From NCBI RefSeq assembly GCF_016545825.1, contig NC_052614.1:27739669-27803668 (forward strand): a DNA stretch of 64,000 nucleotides, read 5' to 3'. Numbering within the stretch: the first letter of the stretch is position 1; each line of letters opens with the position of its first letter. Source of the stretch: Eucalyptus grandis. Lineage: Eukaryota; Streptophyta; Magnoliopsida; Myrtales; Myrtaceae. Below the pieces are notes generated by a model. The model searched no databases, was not told the DNA's origin, and saw only the letters and a list, made by a program, of their open reading frames with translations. Below are positions 22,901-32,447 of this stretch, one piece after another. Position numbers and translations under genes: made by a program.

Positions 22901-22944
22901 AATATCTTTCTTTCTAATTTTTGTTATATGAAGAAGTGTCAAAA
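19906..22944. other. Intergenic stretch, no gene recognised
   Basis: About 3 kb of AT-rich sequence with only short, featureless frames. It contains a diverged tandem duplication at 21510-21750, a tRNA-like stretch near 21845 (TAGCCCAGTTGGTTGGAGTA followed by GGATTGAATTGCC) that may be a SINE head, and an A-rich run at 22888-22901 that may mark a retroposed end. None is firm. Confidence 0.45.
21510..21750 (+). repeat. Diverged tandem duplication of about 120 bp
   Basis: Unit 1 (about 21510-21628) and unit 2 (about 21629-21750) share the order GGCCACCAGCACACAGTT / GGCCATCAGCATGCAGTT, then TTTAAYCGGARARAYTG, GTGACATATAATATAT / AAGTAATATATATCAT, and GCATTATGCAG / GCATTTTGTAG. Origin unknown. 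Confidence 0.65.
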
Positions 22945-23501
22945 TCAAGGGCAAAAAAGGAGTGCCAAACATTCCAAGTATGAAAATTTGGTACGGGTCG
23001 ATACTTAAGCATCGAAACTTTCAAAAGATATACTTAAGTGTCAAAATTGGAGAAAAAAGAAGCACTCAAGTGTTAATGATAAGAATTTTCGACCAAACTG
23101 CTGATGTGACAATTTTAAAAAAAAATTATACACATGGCACTTACATGGCTAAATAAGCCCAAAAACAATGTCTTTTTGTCCCCAAATTTGATTATTAATA
23201 TAAATATTAATTAAATTAAATTTTAAAAAACTAAATTTAAAAAGGGTGGGGAGAGGGGGAGGCAACATTCAGTGAGGCCTCCACAACTTTTGCCGTTGCC
23301 GCCCCACGACGACATTGGGGCTAGGGTTGATCGGCGTCATGCAAGCCTCAACTAGTGACCGGTGACCCTAGTTGACCGCCAACAAGGGCTTGGAGGGCCT
23401 ATAGGCCTATTCTAGAGGCTGATTCGATGTGGATTGCCGGCCCTCGCCTAGAGGCGCCAAAGGCCGCCACTAGCTATGGCACGGCAGGCGAACCTGCCTA
23501 A

Positions 23502-24325
23502 TGTAGCCCAAGAACAGCTACTCAGATAATAGGATCAAGAGAGTGACCTACACGTACGTACGGAAACTTAACCACAAAATCAAGCAAAATTTTTTATTCT
23601 ACACTAGTTTGGGAAAATGAGCAGGAAAATGAGCATAACTTTGTCGATTTAGATCAGAATGACCTGATTACTAAGCCAAAAGAACAATGACTTGAAGATA
23701 TACAACATTCATGTTTTGAGTTTTCTCAGATAAGCACTACAATTTTGTTGAATTTTGATGGAAGTTGGCGAAATGGGATTGGATAGAATGAAGAAAGGAT
23801 AGAAACTTCAATGGTCTCTCTTCTAAGCCTCCAAGGAAATTGAAATGGCATCAATTCTTCAAAATTGATGGCTGCAACTCGTCAAGGATGCAGGCTTTAA
23901 AATCCCCGACTCTTCAAAAACGGAGTGAAAACTCTTCTAGGTTTTCAAAGGGGTTTGAACTTTTCAAAGTTCAAGAGAATTGCACTAAGCAAATTTCATT
24001 AATTAAATTCAGTCTCCCATTTACAGAGGTTTGATGACCTTTTATAGTGAAAATAAGAAAAGACTAGATTGAAAACTAGAAACTAATAATCATTTATGTA
24101 TATGGAAACTATGAGCTATTAAATGTACAATATTTCCAATGCTTGTGGTTATCCCAAAATGTCTTGATAAAAGCTTCGATGCATAGAAAATGACAAATTC
24201 AAAGATGAGGCTCTTCACTTGTGGATGAGGTTTATCAACATTAAATTTATCGATGAGAGTGTTGTCAATCTTAAATGCGTGCAGATTTTCTTGATTGGAC
24301 GATTTTGACTTGAATATAGGCTGCA
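23502..24325 (-). repeat. 3' LTR of gypsy element
   Basis: 824 bp, matching 29037-29774 through runs such as GTGACCTACACGTACG, TTTGATGGAAGT and GGTTTGATGAC. It is longer than its partner because of several internal indels. A small duplication of GGAAAATGAGC is seen near 23610-23635. Confidence 0.88.
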
Positions 24326-24341
24326 TCATTCCCCCCTTTTT
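24326..24341 (-). other. Polypurine tract of gypsy element
   Basis: Plus-strand TCATTCCCCCCTTTTT, that is minus-strand AAAAAGGGGGGAATGA, lies directly inside the 3' LTR. Confidence 0.8.
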
Positions 24342-24447
24342 AGAAGAATTCGTCCCCTAATTTGTATCATCATCATTGGATGAATCACCCAAATAAGATA
24401 TTAAATGCCGAACAACACACCATGTATCTTCATATGAGAAGGAAGCT

Positions 24448-25860
24448 TTAGTCAATGTGCATTAGGGTTGATGCGCTCAAGAACTTTACATGGACCAAGC
24501 TTTTGATCATTAAGCTTATTGTAACCTCCAACAATATGATGCTTTGATGGCAAATAAGACCAAACAAAATCTCTAGGCTCAAAGATAATTTCATGTGGAC
24601 GTTTATTGACATCCTTTTTATAAGCCTCAACTTTGCTCTCCAACCTTTGATGTACTTCTTCATGAATTGTCCTTATCGAGATACAATCTAAATAGCACTG
24701 ACACTAACACGCCAACACATTGTTTCTCAAAATTAGAGAATTCCGAGACGTCGGAACACGTTGTATATTAAATATATATTTTTATATATATGATAAATAT
24801 CATTTTTATGATTATTTTAATTAAATTAATTTGATTCAAATTCACAAATATATAAATAATAAAAAGAGCCTAGAATGATTTTACACTAAAAACATTAATC
24901 CACCATTTGTTAGATCATTCATTATTTCAATTTGACAAATTTAACTACATTCCAATAATTCATAAAATTTGGAAGAAAATAAAACAAGTAATCCACTTTG
25001 TGAACTCGCTTGTTAGAGCGTGTCGAAGAGAAGAGCAAAAAAAAAAAAAAACAAAACAAACTTGAGGGTGAATTGTGTGTCACAAAAAGTGAGAGCGAAA
25101 GAAAAGAGAAGACTAGATTTTTATTCTTTCCCTCTTTATTATTTTTATTATTATTTATTTTTATATATTTTCATTTTGACCCATCATTTATTGAAAAATT
25201 TTAAATTGATCCCATACGTGTTCAAATTACATATCAGAATTCGGACGTGGAATTCCAAACTTGTATGTCAAAATTCTGAACTCGTGTGTTAGAGAGTGTC
25301 AGGAGAATCCAAGTGTTAGATTTTCCGACACGTGTTGATCGAGTATCGAAGAGTGTCGAAGAGTATTCAATATAACATGAAGGCTCTCGGAGAATGTCGA
25401 TACTTCATAGGATACAATATCTTCCACCTTATCAATAGACTTCGCAGCAAAAGGAATGGGTGCAAGATCAAGAGTAGTCTTCGGTTGACATTCATACACA
25501 ATCACAAATGGATTATATTCAGTGGTAAGATTCACCAAATAGTTATATGTAAATTCTCCAAGTGACAACTGAGTTTCCCAAGAGCGGGGGTTATCATCAA
25601 TCAAAGTCCTTAATAGATTTCCCAATGACCGATTGAGAACTTCAGTTTTTCCATCCGTTTGGGGATGAAACACAATACTATATTGTATTTTAATGCCAAC
25701 ATTCTTCCATAATTGCCACTAAAAGTGACTAAGGAATTGGTATCCCGATCAAAAGTAATAATCTTAGAAAGGCCACGCAACTTACAGATTTCTTTGAAAA
25801 ATAACTCAATAATCTGCGAGGCATCCATAATTTTACGACAAGGAATGAAGCGTGCCATTT
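24448..25860 (-). pseudogene. Gypsy integrase remnant, split by a MITE
   Basis: The core part (25858 to about 25419) contains ARFIPCRK, GLSKIITFDRD and FHPQTDGKTEVLNRSLGNLL, the integrase signature, with a frame change between. The C-terminal part (24663-24448) reads VHQRLESKVEAYKKDVNKRP, FEPRDFVWSYL and GPCKVLERIN, the GPY/F region. They are separated by the 723-bp MITE at 24688-25410, inserted after the residues EDIVS. Confidence 0.88.
24688..25410. mobile_element. hAT-like MITE inserted in gypsy integrase, copy 1
   Basis: 723 bp flanked by a perfect 8-bp repeat GATACAAT (24680-24687 and 25411-25418). The ends are imperfect inverted repeats: CTAAATAGCACTGACAC on the left and CTATGAAGTATCGACAT read inward from the right. 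Eight-base target repeats are typical of the hAT superfamily. It has no transposase frame. A second copy lies at about 53882-54592. Confidence 0.82.
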
Positions 25861-26238
25861 TTTAAAACCTATCCACAAGCACAAAGGTTGAATCCATACC
25901 TCCTAGTGAACACAATAATCCAAGGACAAAGTCCATAGAGATATCTTCCCAAGGGGCTTGTGGAAATGGCAATCACAAATAAAAACTAGCATTAGTAGCT
26001 TGTCCCTTTCCTACTTGGTAACGTTGACACCCCTCACAGGCCAATATACATCACATTTCACTTGAGGCCAAAAATATTTCATTGGAACAAATTGCAGAGT
26101 CTTGTCACGCCCAAAATGTCCATCATGGTGAATTTCATCAATCACCCTTTGTTGAAGAGAACAATCCAGCACACATGGTTTCCTTTAAAAAGGAAGCCAT
26201 CACATAAAGAAAAATTAGTAAGCATCTTGTTTTGCGCA

Positions 26239-26955
26239 TCAAGAATGATAATGGAAAAATAAGGATCTTCTAATACAACTCCTAAAAGAAATCAAATCGA
26301 AGAGTATTAGAACATATAGTATGAAGTAAACTCTTCTTTCAACTAAGAGCATTGGCGACGTAATTTTGAATTTCAGCCTTATGCTTGATAATAAATGTGA
26401 ACTCTTGAATATATTCAGCCCATTTTGCATGTCTAGAATTGAGCTTTTGCTGCCCTAAAATATATTTGAAAGCTTCATGGTTAGTGTACAAAATAAATTC
26501 CCAATGAACAAGATATTGCCTCTAATGCTCAAGTGTGCGAAATAGTGCATAAAATTCCAAATCATAAGTGATGTAACAAAGTTTTGCACCATTCAAATTT
26601 TCATTAAAGAAGGCAATGGATTGACCTTGACTTAGAACTCCTCCTATGCCAATACCTGAAGCATCAAAATGCACCTCGAAGACAAGATCAAAGTTGGGTA
26701 ATGCAAGGATCGAGGCTATACTCAACTTTGCTTTGAGAAGTTCAAAATTTCTTTGTGCTACATTTGTCCACTTCCTTCGTCAAAATTCAAATTGGGCAAG
26801 GCAAATAAAATAAAATAAAAAAACCAAAGGTCATCTTCTCATTTCTTTACGTAAGATGTGAGCGGGGCTACAATGGTATTAAAATGCACAATGAACCGCC
26901 GGTAAAAAGAAGCTAGACCATGAAAACTATGAACTTCGTACACATTTGTTGGGGT
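26239..26955 (-). pseudogene. Gypsy RNase H remnant
   Basis: The frame 26725-26522 reads ALPNFDLVFEVHFDASGIGIGGVLSQ and then CYITYDLEFYALF, matching the start of the gypsy RNase H domain, with the catalytic Asp in VHFDAS. The frame 26430-26239 and the stretch before it continue the domain in other frames. Confidence 0.85.
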
Positions 26956-26958
26956 TGG

Positions 26959-27561
26959 CTATTCTTTAATTACCTTAATTGTAGCACCGTAAACCGAAAT
27001 TCCTTCTTTGGATATATGGAATTCCAAGAATAGGATTTGCGGCACCATGAAATAACGCTTGTCAGGGGCTGCATACAAATGTTCTCGTCTTAACACCCAT
27101 AATACTTCTTGAAGGTGCTGCAAGTGCTCATTAGTAGACTTACTAAATATCAAAATATCATCGAAATAAACCACAATAAACTTCCCAAGACATGGCTTCA
27201 GAACTTGGGTCATAAACCTCATGAATGTGGATGGCGCATTAGACAATCCAAATGGCATGATAAGCCACTCAAATAGTCCATATTTGGTTTTGAATGCAGT
27301 CCTCCATTCATCTCTGAGCTTGATTCTAATTTGATGATATATGTTCTTCAAATCCAATTTTGAGAAGATGGTTGCACCAAAAAGTTTATCCAAAAGATTA
27401 TCAAGATGAGGATTAGGAAACTGGTACTTGATAGTGACCTTGTTGATTGCCCTGCTATCAACACACATTCTTTGAGTGTCATTCTTTTGAGGCACCAAGA
27501 GAGCTGGAACAACATACAGACTGAGGCTCTCCTTTATAAAACCCCTATTCAAGAATTCCAT
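26959..27561 (-). pseudogene. Gypsy reverse transcriptase
   Basis: A 200-residue open stretch covers most of the RT domain: VPQKNDTQRMCVDSRAIN, SKLDLKNIYHQIRI, LIMPFGLSNAPSTFMRFM and the catalytic VVYFDDILIFSK. The YFDD motif is intact. It is the best preserved part of the element, but the flanking domains are frameshifted. Confidence 0.92.
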
Positions 27562-27570
27562 AACTTGTCA

Positions 27571-28451
27571 CTACAATCCTTCATGTTCAATCGGACTCAT
27601 TCGACAATGAGCTAGATTAGGTAATGAAGCACTGGGCATCAAATCAATCTGATGTTGAGTGTCTCTCATGGAAGGAAGACTAGGTGGTAAGTCTGAAGTA
27701 AAGGCATTGTTAAATTCTTCCGAAAGAGGTTGAACTTGATGAGGTATAGAAGATACAATATCCACACTAGTTTTGTTAAGTAAAATATACACAATACTCA
27801 CCTCCTTCAAAGCACCCTTTACTTCTTTCATTGTGAGCAAAGTAGAGGATGAGGAATTCTCAACCAGAGGGATCTTAAAATGTATGTCTTGAGAGGTTCC
27901 TTATTAGGGGCCAAAGTAATTTTCTTTCCTCCATACTCAAAAGAATACATTTTAAGATAAACATCATGAATAGCGTTTCTATGAAATTGCCATGGTCGAC
28001 CAAGAATAATATGACTTGCATCCATGGGTAGAACATCACACCATATCTTATCAAAATAAGTAGAACCAATGAAAATATTGACAAGGCATCATTTCGAAAT
28101 GGTTACCTCGGTACCTCTCTTCAACCAAGACATTAGGTAAGGTGTGGGGTATTCTTTCAACTCCAATTTCAAATTGCTTGCCGCCACTTCTAATATCATA
28201 TTCTTACAACAACTCGTGTCAATAGTTAATTGGCATACCTTCCTCGAAATAGTGTGAGATGAGTGAAAAATAGTGGTGCACAACCGCCTATCTCCAATGT
28301 CATCTTTAGGAGTGAGAAAAATTTTCCTCGTCATGAGAAGTTCACTAGAATCAAAACGTATTATTTGTTCTTCTTCCGCAATAATTTCGTCATCTTTCAA
28401 GTCTTCTTTAGGTGTCTCCTCTGTGTTCTCATTCAATTCATTATCCACCAT
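27571..28451 (-). pseudogene. Gypsy protease and linker remnant
   Basis: The frame 28451-28089 contains LTIDTSCCKNMILEVAASN, a degraded aspartic protease motif (family IDSGSxxN), preceded by an acidic linker. The following frames (28025-27828 and 27840-27571) hold GRPWQFHRNAIHD and the usual linker to the RT. Stops separate the frames. Confidence 0.8.
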
Positions 28452-28459
28452 GAAAATTT

Positions 28460-29018
28460 TACTGGCTGGTCGATTCTTGTTGTTTCAGCAATTACTTGCA
28501 CAATAACCCATCTCTCCACAAGAATAACAACATATATATGAGGTAATTGGTTGTTTCAAATTGTTGGGCTAAGTAGAAAGCTCACTAGTGGGCTGTGTCG
28601 TAGCTTCGGCAGCTTTGGTAGTGCTAGTAGTACTTCCAGTTGCTTGATTTGGTGCAACAGAGGGTTGTTGTCTCCTAGAGTGAGAAGGCTTCATTTTGAG
28701 TGCCTGATGATGTGCATCTCCCAAGTCTCAAATGTCAAGGACTTCTAAGGTGTCTTGTATATAAAGTTGAAAACCATTCAATTACTTGTTCACAATCATC
28801 TCTTCCAAATCTTGAATTTTGTTGCAAATCACCAATTCATCAAATTCATTGGTATATTGATCCATCGTTCGTGTATCTTGTCTCAGATTTTGGTACCTTT
28901 GATAGAGCTTCCTCTTGTATCCTTTGGGAAGGAAATACTTTTGAATCTTGTCTTCCATTTTTCTCCATGAAGTGACTTGATGCCTTGCTTGTCTTTGAGG
29001 CATTATCATTTCCTCCAA
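28460..29018 (-). pseudogene. Gypsy gag remnant
   Basis: The frame 29018-28782 reads WRKMEDKIQKYFLPKGYKR and DQYTNEFDEL, the retrotransposon gag domain. Nearer protease, minus-strand text reads CYSCGEMGYCASNC, a CCHC knuckle with its His changed to Tyr. Confidence 0.82.
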
Positions 29019-29031
29019 GGCTTAGATACCA
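29019..29031 (-). other. Primer-binding site of gypsy element
   Basis: Minus-strand TGGTATCTAAGCC, close to the tRNA-Met site TGGTATCAGAGC, lies a few bases inside the 5' LTR. Confidence 0.82.
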
Positions 29032-29036
29032 AATGA

Positions 29037-29774
29037 TGTAGCCCAAGGTCAGCTACTCAGACGATAGGACTAGAAGAGTGACCTACACGTACGGAAACTT
29101 AATCATAAAATTGGGCAGAAATTTCTGTTTTGCACTAACTCAGGAAAATGAGTATAACTTTGTTGATTCAAATTAGAATGATCTGATTCCAAAGGCAAAA
29201 GAATGAAGACTTGAAGATTCACAACTTTTGTGTTTTGAGTTTTCTCAGATAAGTACTACAAGCTTGTCAAATTTTGATGGAAGTCGGCGAAACAAGATTG
29301 GACATAATGTAGAAAGGATAGAAACTTCAATTGTTACTCTTCTGGGCCTTCTTGAAAGTTGAAATGGCATCAATTCTCTGAGTTTGATGACTGCAACTTT
29401 TCAAGGATGTAGGCTTTAAAAGCCCTAACTCTTCAAGGATGGAGTGAAAACTCTTCTAGGTTTTCAAGGGGGTTTGAACTCTTCAAAGTTCAAGCGAATT
29501 GCACTAAGCAAAGTTATTAATCAAATTCGGTCTCCTATTTACAGAGGTTTGATGACTTTTAGGAGCTCTTAAATGTATAATATTTCCAATGCTCGCAGTT
29601 ATCCCAAAGTGTTTTGATGCATTGAAAATGATAGAATTTTTATGACAAAGTCAAAGATGAAGCTCTTCACTTGTAGATGAGGTTTATCGATATTAGGTTT
29701 ACCGATAAGAGTTTCATTGATCTTAAATGCACGTGGATCTTCTTGGTTGAATGAGTTGGACTTGAATACGAGCA
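29037..29774 (-). repeat. 5' LTR of gypsy element
   Basis: 738 bp, the partner of 23502-24325. It begins TGTAGCCCAAGGTCAGCTAC and ends AATACGAGCA in plus-strand terms. Confidence 0.88.
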
Positions 29775-30185
29775 CCAACAACGGCCCTTGAGCCGACTGA
29801 GTGAGGGCCAACAATCCTCTTCGAATTTGGGGATGGCTATGACCCCTCGCCTTAGATTTGGGTGAGGGCCTACAAGCACTTACCTACCGTTAGCTTGAGT
29901 TGCCAGCCATTGGCTAGGGCTCGATTGACCCTCGCCCCACTGCCACTGCCGCTTTTTGGCGATGGTGGGGCGACGGTGGCAAGGGCTATGGAGCCCCTTA
30001 CTAAATGCCGCCCCTTGGGTTTTTCTAATTATTTTTAAATCTAATTTAATTATTATTTATTTAAAAAAATCAAATTTGGGGGCAAAACTACGTCGTTTTG
30101 CACACTGATTGTTAAGTAGAGAACTCCAGTGAGTCACATAGATTACATTTATTCTTAAAATAATGACACATCAAATCTTGAATAA

Positions 30186-30540
30186 AAACTTCTTAAGTTA
30201 ACAAAATGATTATTATAATTCAATATAAATAATATTTGAATTCAATATAAGAGATTCAAAATAACAAAAAATAGTTATTTAAATTTAATCTTATTTTTAT
30301 TTACATATTCGAATTTAATTCCATTTTATAATACAAATTCAATGTATAAATAAAAATATATATTTATATTTATTACATATTTAGGTTTTTTGTTATTTAG
30401 GCATATTAGTACAGTTTATTATTTAATAAAATTTTATTAGAGAATGATAAATGGGAAAGAAAGAAATAAAGAAGAAATTAATTTAGAAAGAGAGGAAAAT
30501 AAATAAATAAATAAATAAATAATAAAGTATGCAAGGGTAT
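30186..30540. other. AT-rich spacer, no gene
   Basis: Very AT-rich with a short (AAAT)n run near 30507-30525. Nothing else recognised. Confidence 0.6.
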
Positions 30541-30559
30541 CATGAGAAATTTTTATATC

Positions 30560-31310
30560 TTACTCTATGCCAATTCAGTCATTTCCAGCTAATTTTGACC
30601 AGATTTTGCTAATTAGGTGATAATTGATTAATGTAGACAACTTTTAATAATATATTTAATATTTTTGAATTTTTTTAACGTTTTTTTCATTTTTTTTTTT
30701 TCTATTTTCCTTCTCCTCTTCCTTCCTACAATTGGTCGTTGGATCTCGACAATTGGCTAGAGGCGACGGCTGGCGAGGCCATACCACAAGGGCTACCTTA
30801 AGTTGGCCTCATGCCGCGCTAGTGAGGCTTGCCCCTCACCAAATCCAAAGAGGGCGAGCCTCACAGCCTAGTGTGAGGCCACCCTCGCGACCACTAGTGA
30901 GGGCTCAAGCCTTGCCAATGACCAGCAAGGTTGACCAGCCTTGCCCATGACTGGTGATGCTTAACCCTCGCTAGATTCAGCAAGGAAGAGCCTCGCCAGC
31001 CCAATATGAGGCTGCCCTTGTGGCCACTAGCTAGGGCTCAAGCCTCAATTGTGATTGGTGAGGTCGACCTTGACCTCAACCTTGCCAGCCATCACCTCTA
31101 GCTGATCGCCAAGGTCCAATAACCGGCTGGGAGAAGGAGGAGGAGAAGGAAAAAAGAAATAAATAAATTCAAAATTATTAAAATATTATTAAAAATTGTC
31201 CACGTTAGCGCCGATCGTGTTACGTTAGTCAGCCGGTGTCCAATCAGTAAAATCCCGTCAAAATTAATCATAAAGGACTGAATTGGCACCAAGTAAAAAT
31301 ACTTATGACT
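30560..31310. mobile_element. Non-autonomous inverted-repeat element with GC-rich cargo
   Basis: The left end (TGCCAATTCAGTC at 30570, TAATTTTGACCAGATTTT, then ATTTAATATTTTTGAATTT) is repeated in reverse complement at 31160-31300 (GGACTGAATTGGCA at 31274-31287). The terminal inverted repeats are about 120 bp each. The interior (30730-31120) is GC-rich, with repeated GGCGAGGCC, CCTCGCC and GACCAGCC-like words, and encodes nothing recognised. This resembles non-autonomous Mutator-type elements. Related half-copies lie at 49610-49770 and 61080-61270. Confidence 0.7.
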
Positions 31311-32447
31311 AAATTGACACAAAAAAAAGATTTATAACTAAATTGACATAAATGCAAAATGTTTTTGATTTTTTTAACACTTTTCCCGATAATAAGTGAT
31401 AGATTGCAAGATCATTAGGGCTAAAAAATTTTCTTTTCCATCTCAGAGCTTAATAATCCGAATAAGTGTCTCATGCATAGACACTAGATTATATAAAAAT
31501 TACACATGTGAGAAATCTAAACAATTCAATCAATATTGCTAATTTGTTCATAAAACTCAATGAAAAAAATCAACTCATTAATTTTAAGTTGAGCTCAGGT
31601 GAGCGCCATAATTATATTATATTCGCTAATTTACAGTAGACTACATTATACTACAATAGGAATAATTGCATAAGTCTTTACCAGAAACGAACGAAATTGG
31701 CAAAGATGATACGTGCTCTCCAAATAAGGTGATGTTGCCAATCTCCCAAATATGTCGCACCCTTTGTGATGATTACTTACAAGCTCAAATACTAAAACCT
31801 CATTTTTCAAGTCTATTCAGTCTTAATCAGATGATTAATTGTCATTTGGGGAAAAGGAATGTGTCCAAATCGATCGTTTGTCGTTTTCTGGTAATTAAGT
31901 TGACTCGACCGGGTTTTACCAAGTGGTGTTCGGGTGCCATCGGCCGAACCGTACTCGCGCGAGTAGGCACTACCAAGAGTCCCGACCCCCCCTGAAACAG
32001 AAGTAATAGAAAAACCGCTGAGGCGGTTTCCAGTTTTTTCCTTGAATTTGACAAGTCCTACTTCGATTTGGTTTTCTCTTGTCTTGACTCTGAGAAAACC
32101 TCTCGGATTTCAATCTCAAAATCGCCTCTCTGATGAACACTGTACTCTCTGCAGAGGTAAGACTGTACTCTTTTTTTTTTGGGGGTATTGAAGACTGTAC
32201 TTTTAACTCCTCATCTCTTTTTCTTTGCTTTTTTGTCCTTTTTGAATTCCGTTGATGATTTCGTCTCCTTGAACATGTCTCCTTCGACTTTCACTTTTCT
32301 TCCCTAATGTTCTTTGACTATAAGATCGCGCTTCCTGAATTGGGTTTTCCTTGAAGGAAGATAATCGCGAGGGCCATTGAGTGACGTCAGAAGAGGGCGA
32401 GATCTATCGGGGAACGAGGAGGAGGAGGAAAGATTCCCAGTACGGAG
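31311..32447. other. Upstream region of MADS gene 1
   Basis: No reading frame is supported. From about 32030 the sequence becomes pyrimidine-rich with CTCTCTGCAGAGGTAAGACT near 32146, which could be the donor of a 5'-UTR intron; an acceptor such as TCCTTGAAG near 32350 is possible. A palindromic TGACGTCA lies at 32382-32389. No clear TATA box was assigned. Confidence 0.45.
32382..32389. promoter_or_regulatory. TGACGTCA palindrome, possible bZIP site
   Basis: A perfect 8-bp TGACGTCA, the core bound by plant TGA/bZIP factors, 59 bp upstream of the first in-frame ATG of MADS gene 1. It also contains the TGA stop that closes the frame upstream. One 8-mer can occur by chance, so function is unproven. 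Confidence 0.35.

Larger units (their letters stand above)
23502..29774 (-). mobile_element. Degenerate Ty3/gypsy retrotransposon with both LTRs
   Basis: Direct repeats at 23502-24325 and 29037-29774 both begin TGTAGCCCAAG and end CA. On the minus strand, a primer site TGGTATCTAAGCC lies just inside the right (5') LTR, and a polypurine tract AAAAAGGGGGGAATGA lies just inside the left (3') LTR. Between them, on the minus strand, are gag, protease, reverse transcriptase, RNase H and integrase in gypsy order. Frames are broken and an hAT-like MITE splits the integrase. The reverse transcriptase text resembles chromoviruses (lineage is inference). Flanking pentamers CCTAA and CCAAC do not match cleanly. 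Confidence 0.9.
22945..30185. mobile_element. Probable non-autonomous MULE shell hosting a gypsy element
   Basis: The left flank has the ACTTAAGTGTCAAAATTGGAG type of terminus seen in the Mutator-like elements at 51125 and 62225. The innermost flanks form an inverted pair: TGTCCCCAAATTTGATT near 23178 faces AATCAAATTTGGGGGCAAAA near 30070. Both flanks also hold GC-rich gene-like sequence (23230-23500 and 29775-30010). I infer a terminal-inverted-repeat element with GC-rich cargo into which the gypsy element inserted. Outer ends and target repeat were not resolved. Confidence 0.4.

Noticed and set aside
23502..29774. Clean target repeat for the gypsy element
   Set aside because: Flanking pentamers CCTAA and CCAAC differ; too weak to claim, although the LTR pair, primer site and purine tract are firm.
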